The notes beneath the pieces are model-generated. The model was not told the DNA's origin. It ran no database searches and saw only the letters and a list, made by a program, of their open reading frames with translations. DNA of 64,000 bases from Epiperipatus broadwayi. Lineage: Eukaryota > Onychophora > Udeonychophora > Euonychophora > Peripatidae. Below are positions 50,091-62,978 of the stretch, in pieces. Every line of letters begins with the position of its first letter. Position 1 is the stretch's first letter. A program made the position numbers and the translations under genes. The DNA lies in assembly GCA_028023455.1 (NCBI GenBank), contig JAQFVV010012546.1, positions 1,259,501 through 1,323,500 on the forward strand. The letters are read 5' to 3'.

Positions 50091-50899
50091 AAAAACCAAT
50101 AAACTCGCCCCATGGGCTGATGCATGATGATGAGTAGCTCATTCTTCTTAACTTACTATATAAATAATTATATAGTAATAGATCTGCAATAACGAGAATG
50201 TATATAATGACATTAAAAATTTGCCTTTATAAATTCCTTTAAGTTTCAAAAAAAAAAATTAAAGGAGGCTTTTCATTTAATAATTGATGAGGAAGTGGAT
50301 TTTTTTTTCTATTTTTCTACATTCAGATTAATTTTATTTTGAAAATAAAATTAGCTTGCAATAGGGGTTTAATACCATATTTTTTTCTGAAGCCCGGTGT
50401 GTGTATATATATATGGCTGCACAAAGAAGTTTGCTATTATCTGGAAGAAGATCCATTGATTCCTCTTTGAGTTCTTAAAGAAATTGAGTAAAACAAATTA
50501 CTAATGTCCACTCCATACATTTTTGTAATAGCAGCTATGACTACTGTATGATTATTCATGTAGTATGCAAAGATGGATCGACTGCTTACCAACATGCATC
50601 AACTAGTTGGGTGAGCTTAGTAGCTTTTTACATCTGAGTTTAAGATCAAAAAACACCATGTCTTTTTTTAGTTGCTTGATATTCCTTAACTGAAATATCA
50701 GTTGAGATTTTTTTTTAAATCAGGAATTAATGTATATGTAAATATACATTATTAAAAATAGGTATTTATGATCATGTCAAGCAAAACTAAATCATGAACC
50801 TTAGTCTCAGAAGAATGTAAAGTCATCAGCCAAGGCAGCAGTGAGTGGCCAATTGGCATAGGGTGCTAAAAATTGCTTGATTGTTTATCCAGGCAGCCA

Positions 50900-53480
50900 T
50901 TTGATATCAACTTTTTATTTAGGTACTTATAAGTACAGATCATATTCAAATAAAGAAAAATTTGCATGATTTGCAAGAAGAACTATGTAATATTGAATGG
51001 AACATTGTTTGAATTTGTGAAATTAGAAAAAAATGTTAAGAGGCAATTGATTTAAATAGTGCTCATGTACTTTAAAATAAAGGTATGAATATTGGAAAGC
51101 AAGTGGAGTGGATTCATTATAAATAAAAAAATAGAAGAATAACATTGTGGAAAATGATGGTGTATCAGGCAGAGTAACACGGATATTTAACTTAATAAAA
51201 GATACCAAATGCAGATATTTCATGTTCATGACTAGGTAGTTCTCATTCTGATTAAGAAGAAGAGAATTTTTTATATGAATACACAAAAAAATGTTTGATA
51301 TGACCAAAAAACATTTTAAAATTCTCGTGGGAGATATTTTTTTGGAAAAATTGGTAACTGATAGAAAGATAATACTATTGAGGGATTTGATTATGATGAT
51401 AGAAATGACAAAAGACACACAATGGTGGGGTTTGTAAGCAAGAAAAAATGTATACTATGAAATCTTTATTTGAAAAAAATACTAAATGAAAAATGATATG
51501 AATATATCTAAATGAAGGTACAGAAACTTGAATTATATTTTGAGTAACAGAAAGTATTTATTTCAAGATGGAAATATTTTTAATAAATTCCATACTGGAA
51601 GTGTAAACAATTCAATGAATTTAAATTAGAACTGACAACATGTTTTAAAATATTAACAGATTTTGAAAATCAGATTTGAATAAAATCAATAAAAATGACT
51701 GGTACAGTATTAATTAACAGTAACAAGAAATTAGCAATTTACCAGTAAATTTTCTTCTTAGATAAGAAATTGTTTGAAAAAAGAAAAAAATATGTAAATA
51801 CATAACAATGATCCATTATGAAAAATTTAATATCTAGTATTTTCTAAATAAAATCAAGTCATACATCACATGACTTAACTTGATAAGCTTGTATTTACAA
51901 AATAAAATAATGAGTTTGTTAATATCTCTAAACAAGCTTGATCCATAAATGTTGCAAAAGATTTTAAATGATTTCTCTTATGGAATTTATTGATAAAGCT
52001 TGTTTAGAGTTATTAGCATTCTCATTATTTTATCTAGTATTTTGTATAATGATAAGAAAAAATATTAATAATGATATAATTGTTAAATAGCAAGGAAAGC
52101 CATTGAAGAGAATAAAATTATCAAAAGTGATAAATCCCATTTTAGAATTGGTAAAAAACTTATTGATGCAGTAAGAAGGAAAAAAGATGGCATCATGAAG
52201 TATGTGAAACAATTCTATAAAAAATATAGCAATAAAGAATAAAAAACAAAGTATTTTTTACACTTGTTACATTTTTTCAATTGGCCAGTAGACATGCAAT
52301 TAATATGATGGAAAGGGGGAAAGCTCTTGATAATGACGGAAATATAATCAACATCTTAAAAAAAGCAGGTGAAGAAATGCAAGTAAAGATTTACCAAATG
52401 ATTATAAAATGCAATAGTAATTTTGATATTTAAGAAAAGGTAATAAAAAAGATTTATAAATTACAGACCTAACCGTTTTTTATCAGTTCTATATAAAAGT
52501 TTACTAATTACAGCTCATTTACAGTGAATTTTCAATTTTAACCAACCAAAGAGTAAGAATGATTTAAAAATAGATTTAATATATCTAAATTATGAGACAA
52601 ATTATAGAAATGACCCATGAATGTGCCATTATTATTTTTTGGATTTATAGATTATAAAAATATATTAGTTTCTATAAGCATTTCTTTCAGTGATTAAATA
52701 ATCAACAAATACAAAACTGAGATGGTTGTTATTTCTGAAGAATATTTACCAAAATGTAACCAATTTGATGAAATCACATAGTTATACTAAGAAGATTGAG
52801 AAAATATGTGACAAAGAAATTTCATAGCTCCAAAATATAGCACATTAAAAGAAGTATTTATTGATTAAAGTGGGATGATAAGGGATTAAAAGTAAATGCA
52901 GATTACTTAAGTCATCTAGATTTTGCTTATGATGTAGATGCTATTGAAAATAATGCTTTAGAGCTTCAGAAAATGTTGCAAGAGTTATCAGGTGAAAGAA
53001 AAATATAGGACTAAAAATAAACGCTAAAACAGTTAAAGGGTGTATTTACTCAAAAGCAGAAAATAAAAATTGATAATGATATATTATAAATTAATAACTA
53101 CAAATACCATGGACAAATCTTTAATTCATATAAAAATGTAATAGATAAAATAAAACATAGAATTAAACTTGGAATACTGTTGGTAGAAATAATTTAATAT
53201 TAAAAAAAATATGACTACGTTTTTAAAAAAAAGATTTTTAATATGTGTATTTTATCAGTTCTTACTTATGTATCTGTAACTTGGAAACTTAACAGAAGAG
53301 TAGTATAAATTTGGTAAGATGTATGTTAAGGGTAAAAAGAAAGGATCGGAAATGAAATAAATAAATGCTAAAACAAATAGCTATTGCTGATAGCTTTGGA
53401 AGAATTAAAAAATACAGGTTATGCAGGAATGAACACATTGCTAGAAGTAGTAATATATTGAACCAGGTGAACCTCTACCT
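50900..53480 (+). pseudogene. RTE-like LINE remnant C, endonuclease plus RT
   Basis: The endonuclease part is recognisable in shifting frames: VENDGVSGRVTRIF (near 51145), FYEYTKKMFD-like text, KILVGDIF near 51320 (the GDFN block), then a DDRNDK... and TMVGFVSKK stretch. The RT part follows after a nested foldback (51844-52030): a RPISVLYKSL-like block near 52480, LSHLDFAYDVDAIENNALEL then QKMLQELSGERK (52905-53010; FADD altered to FAYD), GLKINAK, YKYHGQIF near 53100, VLTYVSVTWKLN near 53260 and HIARSSNILNQ near 53440. This is the standard order of RTE endonuclease-reverse transcriptases. Many stops; dead. Minus-strand frames here are shadows. Confidence 0.8.
51844..52030 (+). mobile_element. 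Foldback element nested in LINE C, 13-bp TSD
   Basis: Leader AAATCAAGTCATACATCACA then TGACTTAACTTGATAAGCTT. Arms at about 51904-51950 and 51984-52030 (AATAATGAGTTTG, ATCTCTAAACAAGCTTGATC). Exact flanks TATCTAGTATTTT at 51831-51843 and 52031-52043. The loop is short and holds no hammerhead-like core. The leader is the closest to the family consensus. Confidence 0.8.
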
Positions 53481-53499
53481 CACTCTAACTTTTGCATAC

Positions 53500-55594
53500 A
53501 TATCAAGCATCAAGTGATTGTACCACCTCAGGGTAAGATCTCTATAATGATTTTAATAGAAATATGAAATCTATAAGTTAATTTATATGAATACATTATT
53601 AATTAGGCAATATATTGAACCATGGTTGATTATTCCATTATCATCCCAATGGACATCAAAAGGTTAATTGCTGTATACCTTTGAAACACCGTGAATAATT
53701 CACGTCTTTACGCCACCACTCCCAAAAAGAGAAAATCCCCGACTAGAAGGATATACAACACCCAACCCATTACATAACATATACCAACTTTCTATGGCCC
53801 AGTAAAGTCATATCCCATTATGCTATGCTCAGTCCTCTTTTATCTCAGGTTATATAAAAAGAAATTTTAAAGCCACTCTCGGAAATATATTTACTGTATT
53901 ATATTTTTAAGAAATGAAAGAAAATAAATATAACACTCGACAATAAAATAAGTTATAAAATATTTATTACATACATCAATTAACATTTTTTAAGCCCCAT
54001 TATCCCACCACCAATTGCACAAATAAAAGAAAATTAGATATTATTTAATCTGTCTTGCCTTAATTCATAAAAATGTTTAGATGAAGTTGTCTGAGTTCTA
54101 TACCCACATGTATATATTAGGCAATATAAAAAGCAATATGATATTAAATATTCGGTCATACATGTATGCTCATTTCTACATTCATTACACAGTTTAATAG
54201 TATTTTATAATTATGTATTTTAAACTAAATGTGAAAGAATAACTAACTTAAAGAATTCTGCACTTAGTGGATAAATAACTTAACATACATGCACTACTGA
54301 AATATAAATTAGATTTCTGGCATAATTAGATTTTAAACATATTATGGATATATAATATAAATATATTAGTATTGAAGAAAATAATATTAAGAGACTAAAA
54401 TAAATTTTACCCTCCAGTGTCTTGAGACTTCATCCAGACTTGGGGTTTCTGAATGTGCTATATACATGTAATTACCAGGGCAGCAGGGACTTCTTTCTTT
54501 TCCCTGTGTTGGTCTGGTGATCTTCATTATCAATATCTGCTGGACCTAGATGGATAAATTTCAATGGCTTGGACAGAGTTGAATGAGTGCACTGAAGCGG
54601 GCTTCTATCCCATAATTATCTTGTTGGTTGATTTAGAAATGGTCTTCATCTTGAGTTTGTTAATGCTGTGGCAATCAGATGAACACTGCTATTTACTTTA
54701 TTAGAAATGAATTGAGAACAGACTTGGCTTTATCCTCTTTCTTAAAAATTCATGTCTTCTTCTAAATTGCAGCCTGGATATGAGGTGAGTACAGCATATA
54801 ACTGGAAGCAACAGGAGCTCGTTAGCATTGCAAGATTTTGGCAATCTCAATCTCCTCTGTACTGACTGTAGCTATCACCATTCAATTATTAGCTCAGTAC
54901 TCCATAGCAATGGTATTATGTGTAAATAACTTCTGCATTAATTTAGAGTCATGAAATATTTGCAGTGACTAAAAATATAATGCTAGTCGGCCTGCAACGT
55001 TCATGCAATATATTCTAAAAAGCTTAGATCGCTCTAAGAATATCTCTGGTTAGACCTTGGAAAAATGGGAAGAATACATCTGAGAGAACTTGGAATAATA
55101 TGTCTGCAAGAAGAACAACTAATAACTACTATTATTGTCCTGGACCTAGTGAACAGTATATACAGCACCTCCATTACATACTCAATTTGGTTACCCCCCC
55201 TCAAATAATTGCCCCCAGTTTTTAACTTGGTGGCTAATTGATCTAAAAATAATTTACCTACTTTCCTTTAAAGAATGTTATCTTTAATTAATTTTATATA
55301 TTATTTTTAATTTGATTTTATCATCTCAGGGCGACTCAGACCACTATACTGATAAACATCAGTTTCAAATTTAAATACAAAAAAATTATTTTACTATGGA
55401 TTAAAATTAAACATAACTGTAGAACAAATAAACAAGATTTTTCTATATCTACATTGGTGTCCAAATTTTTTCAACTCTTTTGTTTGTAAAAATAAGAGTA
55501 CAAAGCAGAATGGCCATCAAAACATTAGTGTATTTTTATATTTGGTAAAACAATGGCCACCTGACTTTTCTTAATGCATTAACATAGTAATAAT
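53500..55594. other. Mixed sequence, unassigned; G+C-richer at 54420-55200
   Basis: 53640-53860 and 54420-55200 are less AT-rich and look like decayed repeat or coding sequence. I could not find a consistent frame, conserved motif or splice-supported exon on either strand. Confidence 0.3.
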
Positions 55595-55735
55595 AAAAAG
55601 TCAGATGTCACATGACTTAACATAGAAAATCTTATGATTTAAAAATAAAGTACAGATGTGTTGGAACATTTACAATTACTTTTTATTATTTTATATATTT
55701 TTATCCTTTATAACATATTCCAACACATAAACAAC
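55595..55735 (+). mobile_element. Probable foldback family member, degraded
   Basis: Leader AAAAGTCAGATGTCACATGA then CTTAACATAGAAAATCTTAT follows the family leader. Short arms around GTGTTGGAACATTTA (55660) and its inverted copy AACATATTCCAACACATAAA (55708) form a hairpin. No TSD was found. Confidence 0.5.
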
Positions 55736-55970
55736 TTTTTACAGAAAAAATAAAAAAAATATTATAAAATTGTAAGTGTAGGACATTTACATTTATTAAA
55801 ATAAAATAAAATGAAAAAGTTCTCAGTCACAATGGTAATACTATCCTGGCTCTTGATAATAAAATAAACATCTGGGAAGCACAAGTGCTACTAAATCCAG
55901 AGACCTCGGCCATCAAAGTCCATCTAGGCCTAAATAACTACAAGATCGTGTCAATTTTAAACACCTCATT

Positions 55971-56501
55971 ATGGAACCTAAACTGCTGGATCACCTCATA
56001 AAAGTTAATTTAGATGCAATCCCTACAAGCTGGTTTTTTCATTTCAAGAGATTTTATTCAAAGGTAGACCCAATGTGCTATATCTGTCACAGAGATGATG
56101 AAACATTTGCCCACATTGTTTTCCTCTGCCCTGGCTATCAAGACATTAGGCAACCCATCAGTGATGAGTGCAGTATCCCTCTTTTAAAAATTCTTGATCT
56201 CAAGAGCTGTCTGCATTCTGGTGATTTCCCGGTTATTCGTCTGACCATCTTTATTTCATATGCGGCCAGGTGCACCACTAAATTTACATTTTCAACCATC
56301 AGTAATTTTTAATTCCCAGCTGAAGGCCCTGCAAGCAAAAGACTTGCTTCTGTCAACCAAATTCCTATTATGCAGCACATGGAGGCTTTATGGAGGTCTC
56401 GCCCCAGGACAATGAGATCACTTTCAGTCAAGACTTCCATTCCTGCTGAAAAGAACACAAGAGACTTAGTCATAATTGAGTCATCATATTTCAAGTGCTA
56501 G
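55971..56501 (+). pseudogene. LINE ORF2 C-terminus with zinc-binding motif
   Basis: The frame reads PTSWFFHFKRFYSKVDPM, then CYICHRDDETFAHIVFLCPG, a CX2CX8HX4C motif typical of the C-terminal nucleic-acid-binding region of several LINE clades (R2, R1, I, Jockey types). One in-frame TAA at 56310-56312 follows TISNF. The same frame then continues FPAEGPASKRLASVNQ ... KNTRDLVIIESSYFKC to TAG at 56499-56501. AATAAA and an A-rich tail follow near 56535. Thus a 5'-truncated LINE copy with a near-intact C-terminus. Possibly the same family as 2795-3062. Confidence 0.78.
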
Positions 56502-56831
56502 TCTTGCATAGCAAAATCATGTATTTTGGTAACAATAAAATTCTTTTAAAATAAAAATAATAAGTAAATAAAATAAAATGAAACAAAAATAGGGTATGCA
56601 TATATAATATTATACATCAATTTACAATTTGGGAGTTAACATTCTTGAGTGTGTGCAGGTAAGAAATATATACACAGACAACTTTATCCATTTTATATAG
56701 TTTATATCATAGCTACATAAATCAATAATTGTAAATATATCTATAACTGAGCTATAGCTTCAATTACAGCCACCTTGTGTGTGGTCACTCATAGAGTGCC
56801 CAGCACAATATATGCTGTTGAAATCATAAAC

Positions 56832-57003
56832 CAGATCCCCAAAGATCTAAAAGAAGACCAAATGTGAGCTGGATTTATGAAATAAGAAAGTGTATTAGTG
56901 TGTTTTGGGGAAGAGAGGCTTAAAATTGGAGTCACTAGATTAATCTTGAGAAATCGTCATCCTGCAGTGAATAAATAATGGTTGAAAATAGTTATGATGA
57001 AGA
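56832..57003 (+). pseudogene. RTE-like LINE 3' end, second copy
   Basis: Encodes SKRRPNVSWIYEIRKCISVF then WGREA, and ends ATCCTGCAGTGAATAAATAA TGG..., directly alignable at the DNA level with 31900-32050 (GACCAMATGTGAGMTGGAT, ATAAGAAAGTGTA, CATCCTGCAGTG). Both are the terminal part of the same RTE subfamily. Confidence 0.8.
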
Positions 57004-60000
57004 TGTAATATATCAGATGAACTTAGTAATGGTAATTCCATCCTTGGATTCGATGAAATTTATTGTTTTCAAGTTACATTTGAAATGAGGAATATTTTCA
57101 GTTAACATGCAGGTAGCCAACCCAGAAAACCAACAAATATGATTTAGTCATTGCGAATATAACAATTTTGAACAAGGATAAAAACAAAACAAAAACATCC
57201 TAACCTATTACCATCCAAATCGCAAATCTGATGATTAATGCTTTCGATTTCTTATAAAAAAGGATTATCATAGAGAACATTTTTTATATTGTGCTATTAT
57301 ATTTAATAGGTATGTTTGGTTATCTATAAAGACATGTCTGTGATTAAAATAATTGCATGTTATTGCTTTTTTTTTTGCAAATTTACTTTATTAAACTAAA
57401 ATAATATTTAAAAAAAAATATATATATATATCACTAATAAAATAATTACATTCAATTCTTTTTCACCATGTGCATTTTTGACAGTAGCCTTTTAATTAAC
57501 TTTTTGGCAAGTTAAGGTGAGAAATACAGATTAGGTTGAATGAAACCAGTCTTTATTGCATTAAAGAAAAACACAATTTAAATTATTTCTTAATTAAAAA
57601 GAAAATGTAACTTTAATTAGAATATTTTTTATTTGAATTTTTTTTTCATTGATGTAAGCAAATTTTTTTTTTTTTTTAAATAATATTTAATCACGACAGA
57701 TCTTTTAATATCCATTTATACACACTTTCACACATATGTATACACAATGGTAAAAATATTTCTGCACGCACACATACATAAAAATATTTAAGTATATATT
57801 TTTGTTGACTGTTAATGTTTTAAAATTAACTCATAATTTCTCCTTATTTGTCCCCAAACCTTTGAAAAATAAAAAGATTGTCAATTTGCAGTTTCACCAT
57901 TTGTCTAACATCTCCCCAAGCATTTAAAATAAATGATCCTTTTAGGAATTAGTATAGATATATAAAGTAATTTTGAAAAGAAATTCTTGAAGCAGAAAGT
58001 CATAAAAGAAAATATTGCTTTAATAAAATAAACAGCCAGGTAGAAAAGTTGGAATATTAGCTTTAGGCTGAGTAATTGATTATTAGTTTCTTTCACACCA
58101 GCTAAATTCTGCATTATTAAAAATAATGACAATAAGGACAACTGACCACGATTTGTTCTAACCTAGAGAAATAATGATAAAGGAATTTTTTATCTTTATA
58201 ATTTTATGTATACATCATATATATCAATACTACATGTCATTAAGAAAATTCCATTTACGTGCCAAACTTATTAAAACTTTTTATTGTACTACAAATATTG
58301 TTAAGTGTTTTTAATTTAAACATTATTTAACTTTTTTTTTCAGCAGAATTTCTTGCTTCATTCCATAATATCTTCACAGTTTCTTTACCATTATGTCTAG
58401 TATATTTCTGTGCTAGCGATTCTTTTCAAATCTTCTATAATTTTCATTTTATTTAGCCACCATGTTTTTTTCTTGGATTTTGCTTTCTTCTCCAAGCCAT
58501 TGTAGAAATATTTATAATGATCTCTTTCCATATATGTGTAACAAAGTTGGCTAATCAAGTCACACACAAAATGTATAACTAAGCATATAGTTAGTAACTC
58601 ACATCAATGTATATTGGAAAACAACAATATTTTATCACGATCCAGAAACAAAAATTTCAGTTTGCCTTGGAAATTAACACTTCCATTCCATATATTATAT
58701 AGTCGCATAATATTTACATTTTTAAAATGTATATTTGTGTTTTATTATATTGTTTTTATAAATCAAAGTAATTTTAAAAAGTTTTATTAAAATTAATTTT
58801 TCAACAAACAGTAGTTTGAAAGAAAAAGATTTTTTTTTTTTTTTTTAAATTTTATTATTTTTGATTCCCAATAGAGGAGAAATTGAAATTTTGATTGTCT
58901 GTTTATTTTTATAAAACCGTAGACTAAACAAAAATATAAAATATGATTACTTCAATAATCCTTCCCCATTCTTTGTCTCCAAACTGTTATCAAAGGATCC
59001 TTTAAAGGCATATAAATAATGATAAAGAAATTGCACAATGGATACTGTTTTGACTATCTGAATAGTACTAATGGAAAGAAGCCACCAAAAATTAGTTAAA
59101 ATAACATTTTAAGTAACATGTTGCCTTGCTATTAGTATTCTTTCCAAATAAACCGCTGCCATTTTTCTTTAGTTGCTCACATTTGCTTAAATCTCAAGTT
59201 ATTTTTACAAGCAAATCAATATCATTTAGTTTTTCAAAATCATTTTAAAATGATTTTTACATTCAAATATCAGCCTTTCAAGATAATTGTGCATACGCTT
59301 TCGCGAGTGTTAATAATAATAAATGAATACTTTCTCCAATACAAGATATAGTATTTATGCAGAAATAAAATGAATCCACTTATTCCTATGACTCAAATGC
59401 TTATATATAAGCAAATCTGAAGTACTGGCAAGGAAAGTGTGAGGATGGTTTTTGTAAATTATTTGCTAATTTTTGTTTTATCTTGAAATATTAAATATAC
59501 AATTAAAAGTGTGTGCTTTGTTATATTTTGGTAGATAAATATCTAAGTTTATTATTTTAATAGTAATACAGGATTAAGAATAATCTGATGAATTATTTAT
59601 GTAAATATAATAATTTTATAGAAAATAATGCAAAAACAATGAAGTTGTGGACTACACTGAGACTAATTGCACAACATTAATTATACACTATAAGGAAAGA
59701 GAAAATATAACCAAACACGAAAAAATATTAAAATTCACAAATTTTACATTGGATCACTTCTTTTTCCTCCTCTGAGGATCATACATAATCTTTCTTTAAA
59801 AATAAAGTCAAATTTATATAAATTTTACAATATGCCAGTAACCATACGCAATTGTGTTTATTAATCAAAATTTTTTAGTATATGGTGAAAGCAAAAATAA
59901 ATTTTATTTTTCCTTTATTATCTTTTTTGAATTTGATGTGCAGTATTTTGTGTAATAATATATTTTCTGAATGTAATGCTAAAAAGTTTTATAAAATTTC

Positions 60001-60018
60001 AAAACATACTAAAAGTTG
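57004..60018. other. AT-rich sequence, no feature supported
   Basis: Homopolymer T and AT runs. The minus-strand frame 57905-58141 has no recognised domain. Confidence 0.4.
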
Positions 60019-60517
60019 ATATTGTCATTTGGACAGCTATCCATGACATCTGACTGGCTGTCAGTTAAATGTTATAATGAGTGCTAGAGATTTGGAAGTA
60101 TTTCAATTTACTTCAATTTTCAACTATCAGCGCTTCGCAAATTAAAATATTATTTATATACTTTACTGTTTGTTATGTATTCTAAAAACTACTACGTAGT
60201 AAATCATAGGATTTTGTGTTGTATGTTTATGATTTAGATTCAATGAGTTAATTGTGAAGATATTTAAAGCTTCAATCTTTCAAACCTAAATACTTATGAC
60301 TGGCTTAGATATATAAAAATAAAAGTAGAGAAAAGGGTGGCCACCCTTTTCTCTAAAATCTTTGTTATGTGTTTAGGTTTGGATGTCATTTGGACAGCTA
60401 TCCATGATATCTGATTGGCTGTCAGTTAAGTGTTATAATGAGCACTAGGGATTTGGCAGTATCTCAATTTATTTCAATTTTCAACTATCTATGCTTCACA
60501 AATTAAAATATTATTGA
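60019..60517. repeat. Direct repeats flanking a hairpin with a 30-bp perfect palindrome
   Basis: 60019-60155 and 60384-60517 are close direct repeats (GTCATTTGGACAGCTATCCA, GGCTGTCAGTTAARTGTTAT, ATTTCAATTTTCAACTATC). Between them, 60326-60355 is a perfect palindrome centred on GGTGGCCACC. Outer inverted words AAACCTAAATAC (about 60282) and GTGTTTAGGTTT (about 60369) extend it to an imperfect hairpin of about 100 bp. Confidence 0.85.
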
Positions 60518-61030
60518 TTTTAAAAAAATGTTAAGACAATTAAATAGATTCTAATTTCTTAATAACATGACTTCTGCAAAAGAAATGAGTTATTTAAAAA
60601 AAGATATCTCCCAGAGCAAGGGTAATGGTGATGAAAACCAGCCATTTTATTAACTTTATTTTAAAATTAAAAATATTTTTTAATATTCTTATTGCATCAG
60701 GGAATTCAAGAGGAAACAAAAATAAACAGTAAAATATATGCAAATGAGTCCCCTCAATTTATTATTAATAATTATATATATATATTTTTTAAAAAATGTT
60801 TATACTATAATTTTAAATTATATATATATATATATTTAAAAATTTGACTATATTTTATATATCTTTATGTTGAAAAGTATACAATTGCAGTTCAATAAAC
60901 ATTACATATTCAATTCTAGCTAATGTTTATCAACAAAACATAAGATATTATATGATATATATATATATATGTAATATACAAATCAATATATATATCAAAA
61001 TACAGTACAATTTATATAAATTATATTCTT

Positions 61031-61078
61031 TTAGAAGTACTTTCGACTATACACTTTGTAGTCTTTATCAACTATATA
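61031..61078 (-). ncRNA. Hammerhead ribozyme-like motif downstream of PLE
   Basis: Minus strand: TAG, core TTGATAA, A, stem GACTA, loop, stem TAGTC, GAAA and self-complementary AAGTACTT, then CTA pairing with the upstream TAG (stem I). The position, 50-100 nt after the PLE stop codon, is where hammerhead motifs are known in Penelope-like elements. The core differs from CUGAUGA at two bases, and an extra A sits before stem II. Confidence 0.55.
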
Positions 61079-61128
61079 ACGTTGAATAATCAAAACGAGA
61101 CAACCCTTAACAATACCCATAGTTCAAT

Positions 61129-61880
61129 TCAGATTTCCCACAATTCTGTTATCTTAACATTTGATGACTGGCGATTCATTAACATTTGATGATTTCTTGA
61201 AATCAACATAGCCTCTTTTATTTTACGTTTATTATGACAACGTTCAATTTGAATAATTTTCATATTTTTATAATCAAATTTAAATCCATATTGACAAGAT
61301 TTATTATGATCAAATATAACAGATGATGAAGGTTTATTTATATCTGTTCCATATTGATTCTCTTTTTGAATTCTATTATATAAAAGCATATGTTCTTTTA
61401 TTCTCTTCTCAAATGTACACTTAGATTCACCAATGTATTGTACGCCGCATCCACATATCAATCTATATATAATAGAATTTTGATTAAACTTTGAATTTTG
61501 AATTTTAGAATTATTAAGCAATCTATTTATGTTATTTGTAGAGAAAAAACAATATGACACAAACCATTATAAATTTTCCTAATAAACTTGACCTGCTCAT
61601 CTGATATAAATGGCATTGAAATCCATTTCATTTTGATATTTTTATTTTTAATTTTATTATAGTGTTGATTTCTTTTAAATCCTTTAACCTTTTCAATGAA
61701 AGTTACGGAGACGCCACGTCTTTTGAAAAATTTTTGTCTGTATGTGACGCGATGTGATGCGTTTAATGTTTGCATGCGCCATCTCTTGGTCAATTTTGGT
61801 CGCAATTTCTTCATTTTAGACTTATTTGATAGGAAATTCATGCTTTCAATTTTAGTTCTAAAAAGATCCGCATATAGCAT
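61129..61880 (-). pseudogene. Penelope-like element C-terminal region, GIY-YIG endonuclease
   Basis: Two overlapping minus-strand frames form one protein interrupted by a single frameshift near 61540. The upstream frame (61880 to 61527) ends KWISMPFISDEQVKFIRKIY, the segment before the nuclease in PLEs. The downstream frame (61560 to 61129) has NSIIYRLICGCGVQYIGESK, then CTFEKRIKEHMLLYN: CxC, YIGES and the Arg/EH helix of the GIY-YIG fold. SVIFDHNKSCQYGF and IQIERCHNKRKIKEAMLISR follow, and it ends at TGGGAAATCTGA. No RT core is visible upstream. The protein differs strongly from the PLEs at 6.7 and 35.1 kb, so at least three PLE lineages occur in the window. Confidence 0.85.
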
Positions 61881-61965
61881 TATACTTTTTCAAAAAAATC
61901 AATAATTTTGACAGCCGACTTGTTACACCCCTCTGTCTTTGTTCTCTGATTGGATACTACCAAAT

Positions 61966-62400
61966 CTTCTAGGCGTGTTTCTAAATGACAGATTGACAAA
62001 CGAGCAACACTAACAAAGACAATTCACGTTATACACATTCGTAATGATTTTGTTGTAATAATTACATTTATTGCAATTTTTTATGTTCACAAATAATAAA
62101 ATATAGTTCTCTATCAAAATATAAAGTTTGACTCAGAAAATTTTAAATATTGGAAGAAAAATACATTTGGAGAAATATCCGTAACAAAAAATAATTATTG
62201 CTACATAACGTAATCAGGAAATTCCTAAGGCGTGTTTCTAAATGAAGATTCAGACACGACAACGAAGCTGTGTACGTTCATAATTGAAGTAAATAATAAC
62301 ATCTATCGTAATTTTTTACATTCATAAATAAGATTTGATGTTACTTTATGGAAATATAAAGTTTGATTTGGAAAATTTTAAATTTTACAAGAGAAATAAG
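61966..62400. repeat. Diverged direct repeat upstream of PLE
   Basis: Two units, about 61966-62165 and 62222-62400, share GGCGTGTTTCTAAATGA, TACRTTCRTAAT-like text, GTAATTTTTTACATTCA-like text and AAATATAAAGTTTGA at matching spacing. They lie upstream of the minus-strand PLE frame, where PLE pseudo-LTRs could be expected, but no similarity to the PLE 3' region was seen. Confidence 0.55.
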
Positions 62401-62691
62401 CAAACTGGAAATAAAAAGAGAATTACTCGACTGCTGTTGATCTGAATAACGGCACAATCATTGGTTGAGTTATAATTCTTTTGTTTTACTGCTACCTATT
62501 TTTTACACATTTTTCTTATATTTTTCGACAGTTATTAACATTATTTTTATTTTTTCGTTACATTTAACCAATTTGAATCTAAAATTATTCAATTTTTAGA
62601 AGCTGAATTAAAAAAAATCTGTGTATTTTAGATTAATATTTTAACAAAAGAACTGATTGCAAATGACACAGACCAATCACATTGTTCTCAG

Positions 62692-62757
62692 ATTTAAGTA
62701 GAGGGCCAATAACTAAAAGAATCAGTTTAAGTAGAGGGCCAATAGCTAAAATCATCA
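62692..62757 (+). repeat. Two tandem copies of a 33-bp unit
   Basis: TTAAGTAGAGGGCCAATA-RCTAAAA is present twice in succession, followed by GAATCAG or TCATCAG. Confidence 0.85.
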
Positions 62758-62947
62758 GTGAAAAGGTTAATAATATATATATATATATTCATGAAAGGAA
62801 AGCTTGGAACAAACTATAACATAATTAAGAGCTTCACTATATTCACTTTTATCTTATCAAATTTGGGAAAATATATTTTTAATAATCTACCCATTACACA
62901 TTATATGATGGATCACAATTACATGCATGAGGGGAGAGATGTAGATG

Positions 62948-62978
<31 letters not shown>

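Noticed and set aside
49898-50125. 75-codon minus-strand frame
   Set aside because: Runs through the SINE and its poly-A tail.
51023-51418. 131-codon minus-strand frame
   Set aside because: The plus strand carries RTE endonuclease motifs (GDIF block), so the minus frame is a shadow.
54765-54795. Splice-like sites (AATTGCAG...GGTGAGTA) suggesting a small exon
   Set aside because: They would define a 12-nt exon with no supporting frame; chance matches are expected.
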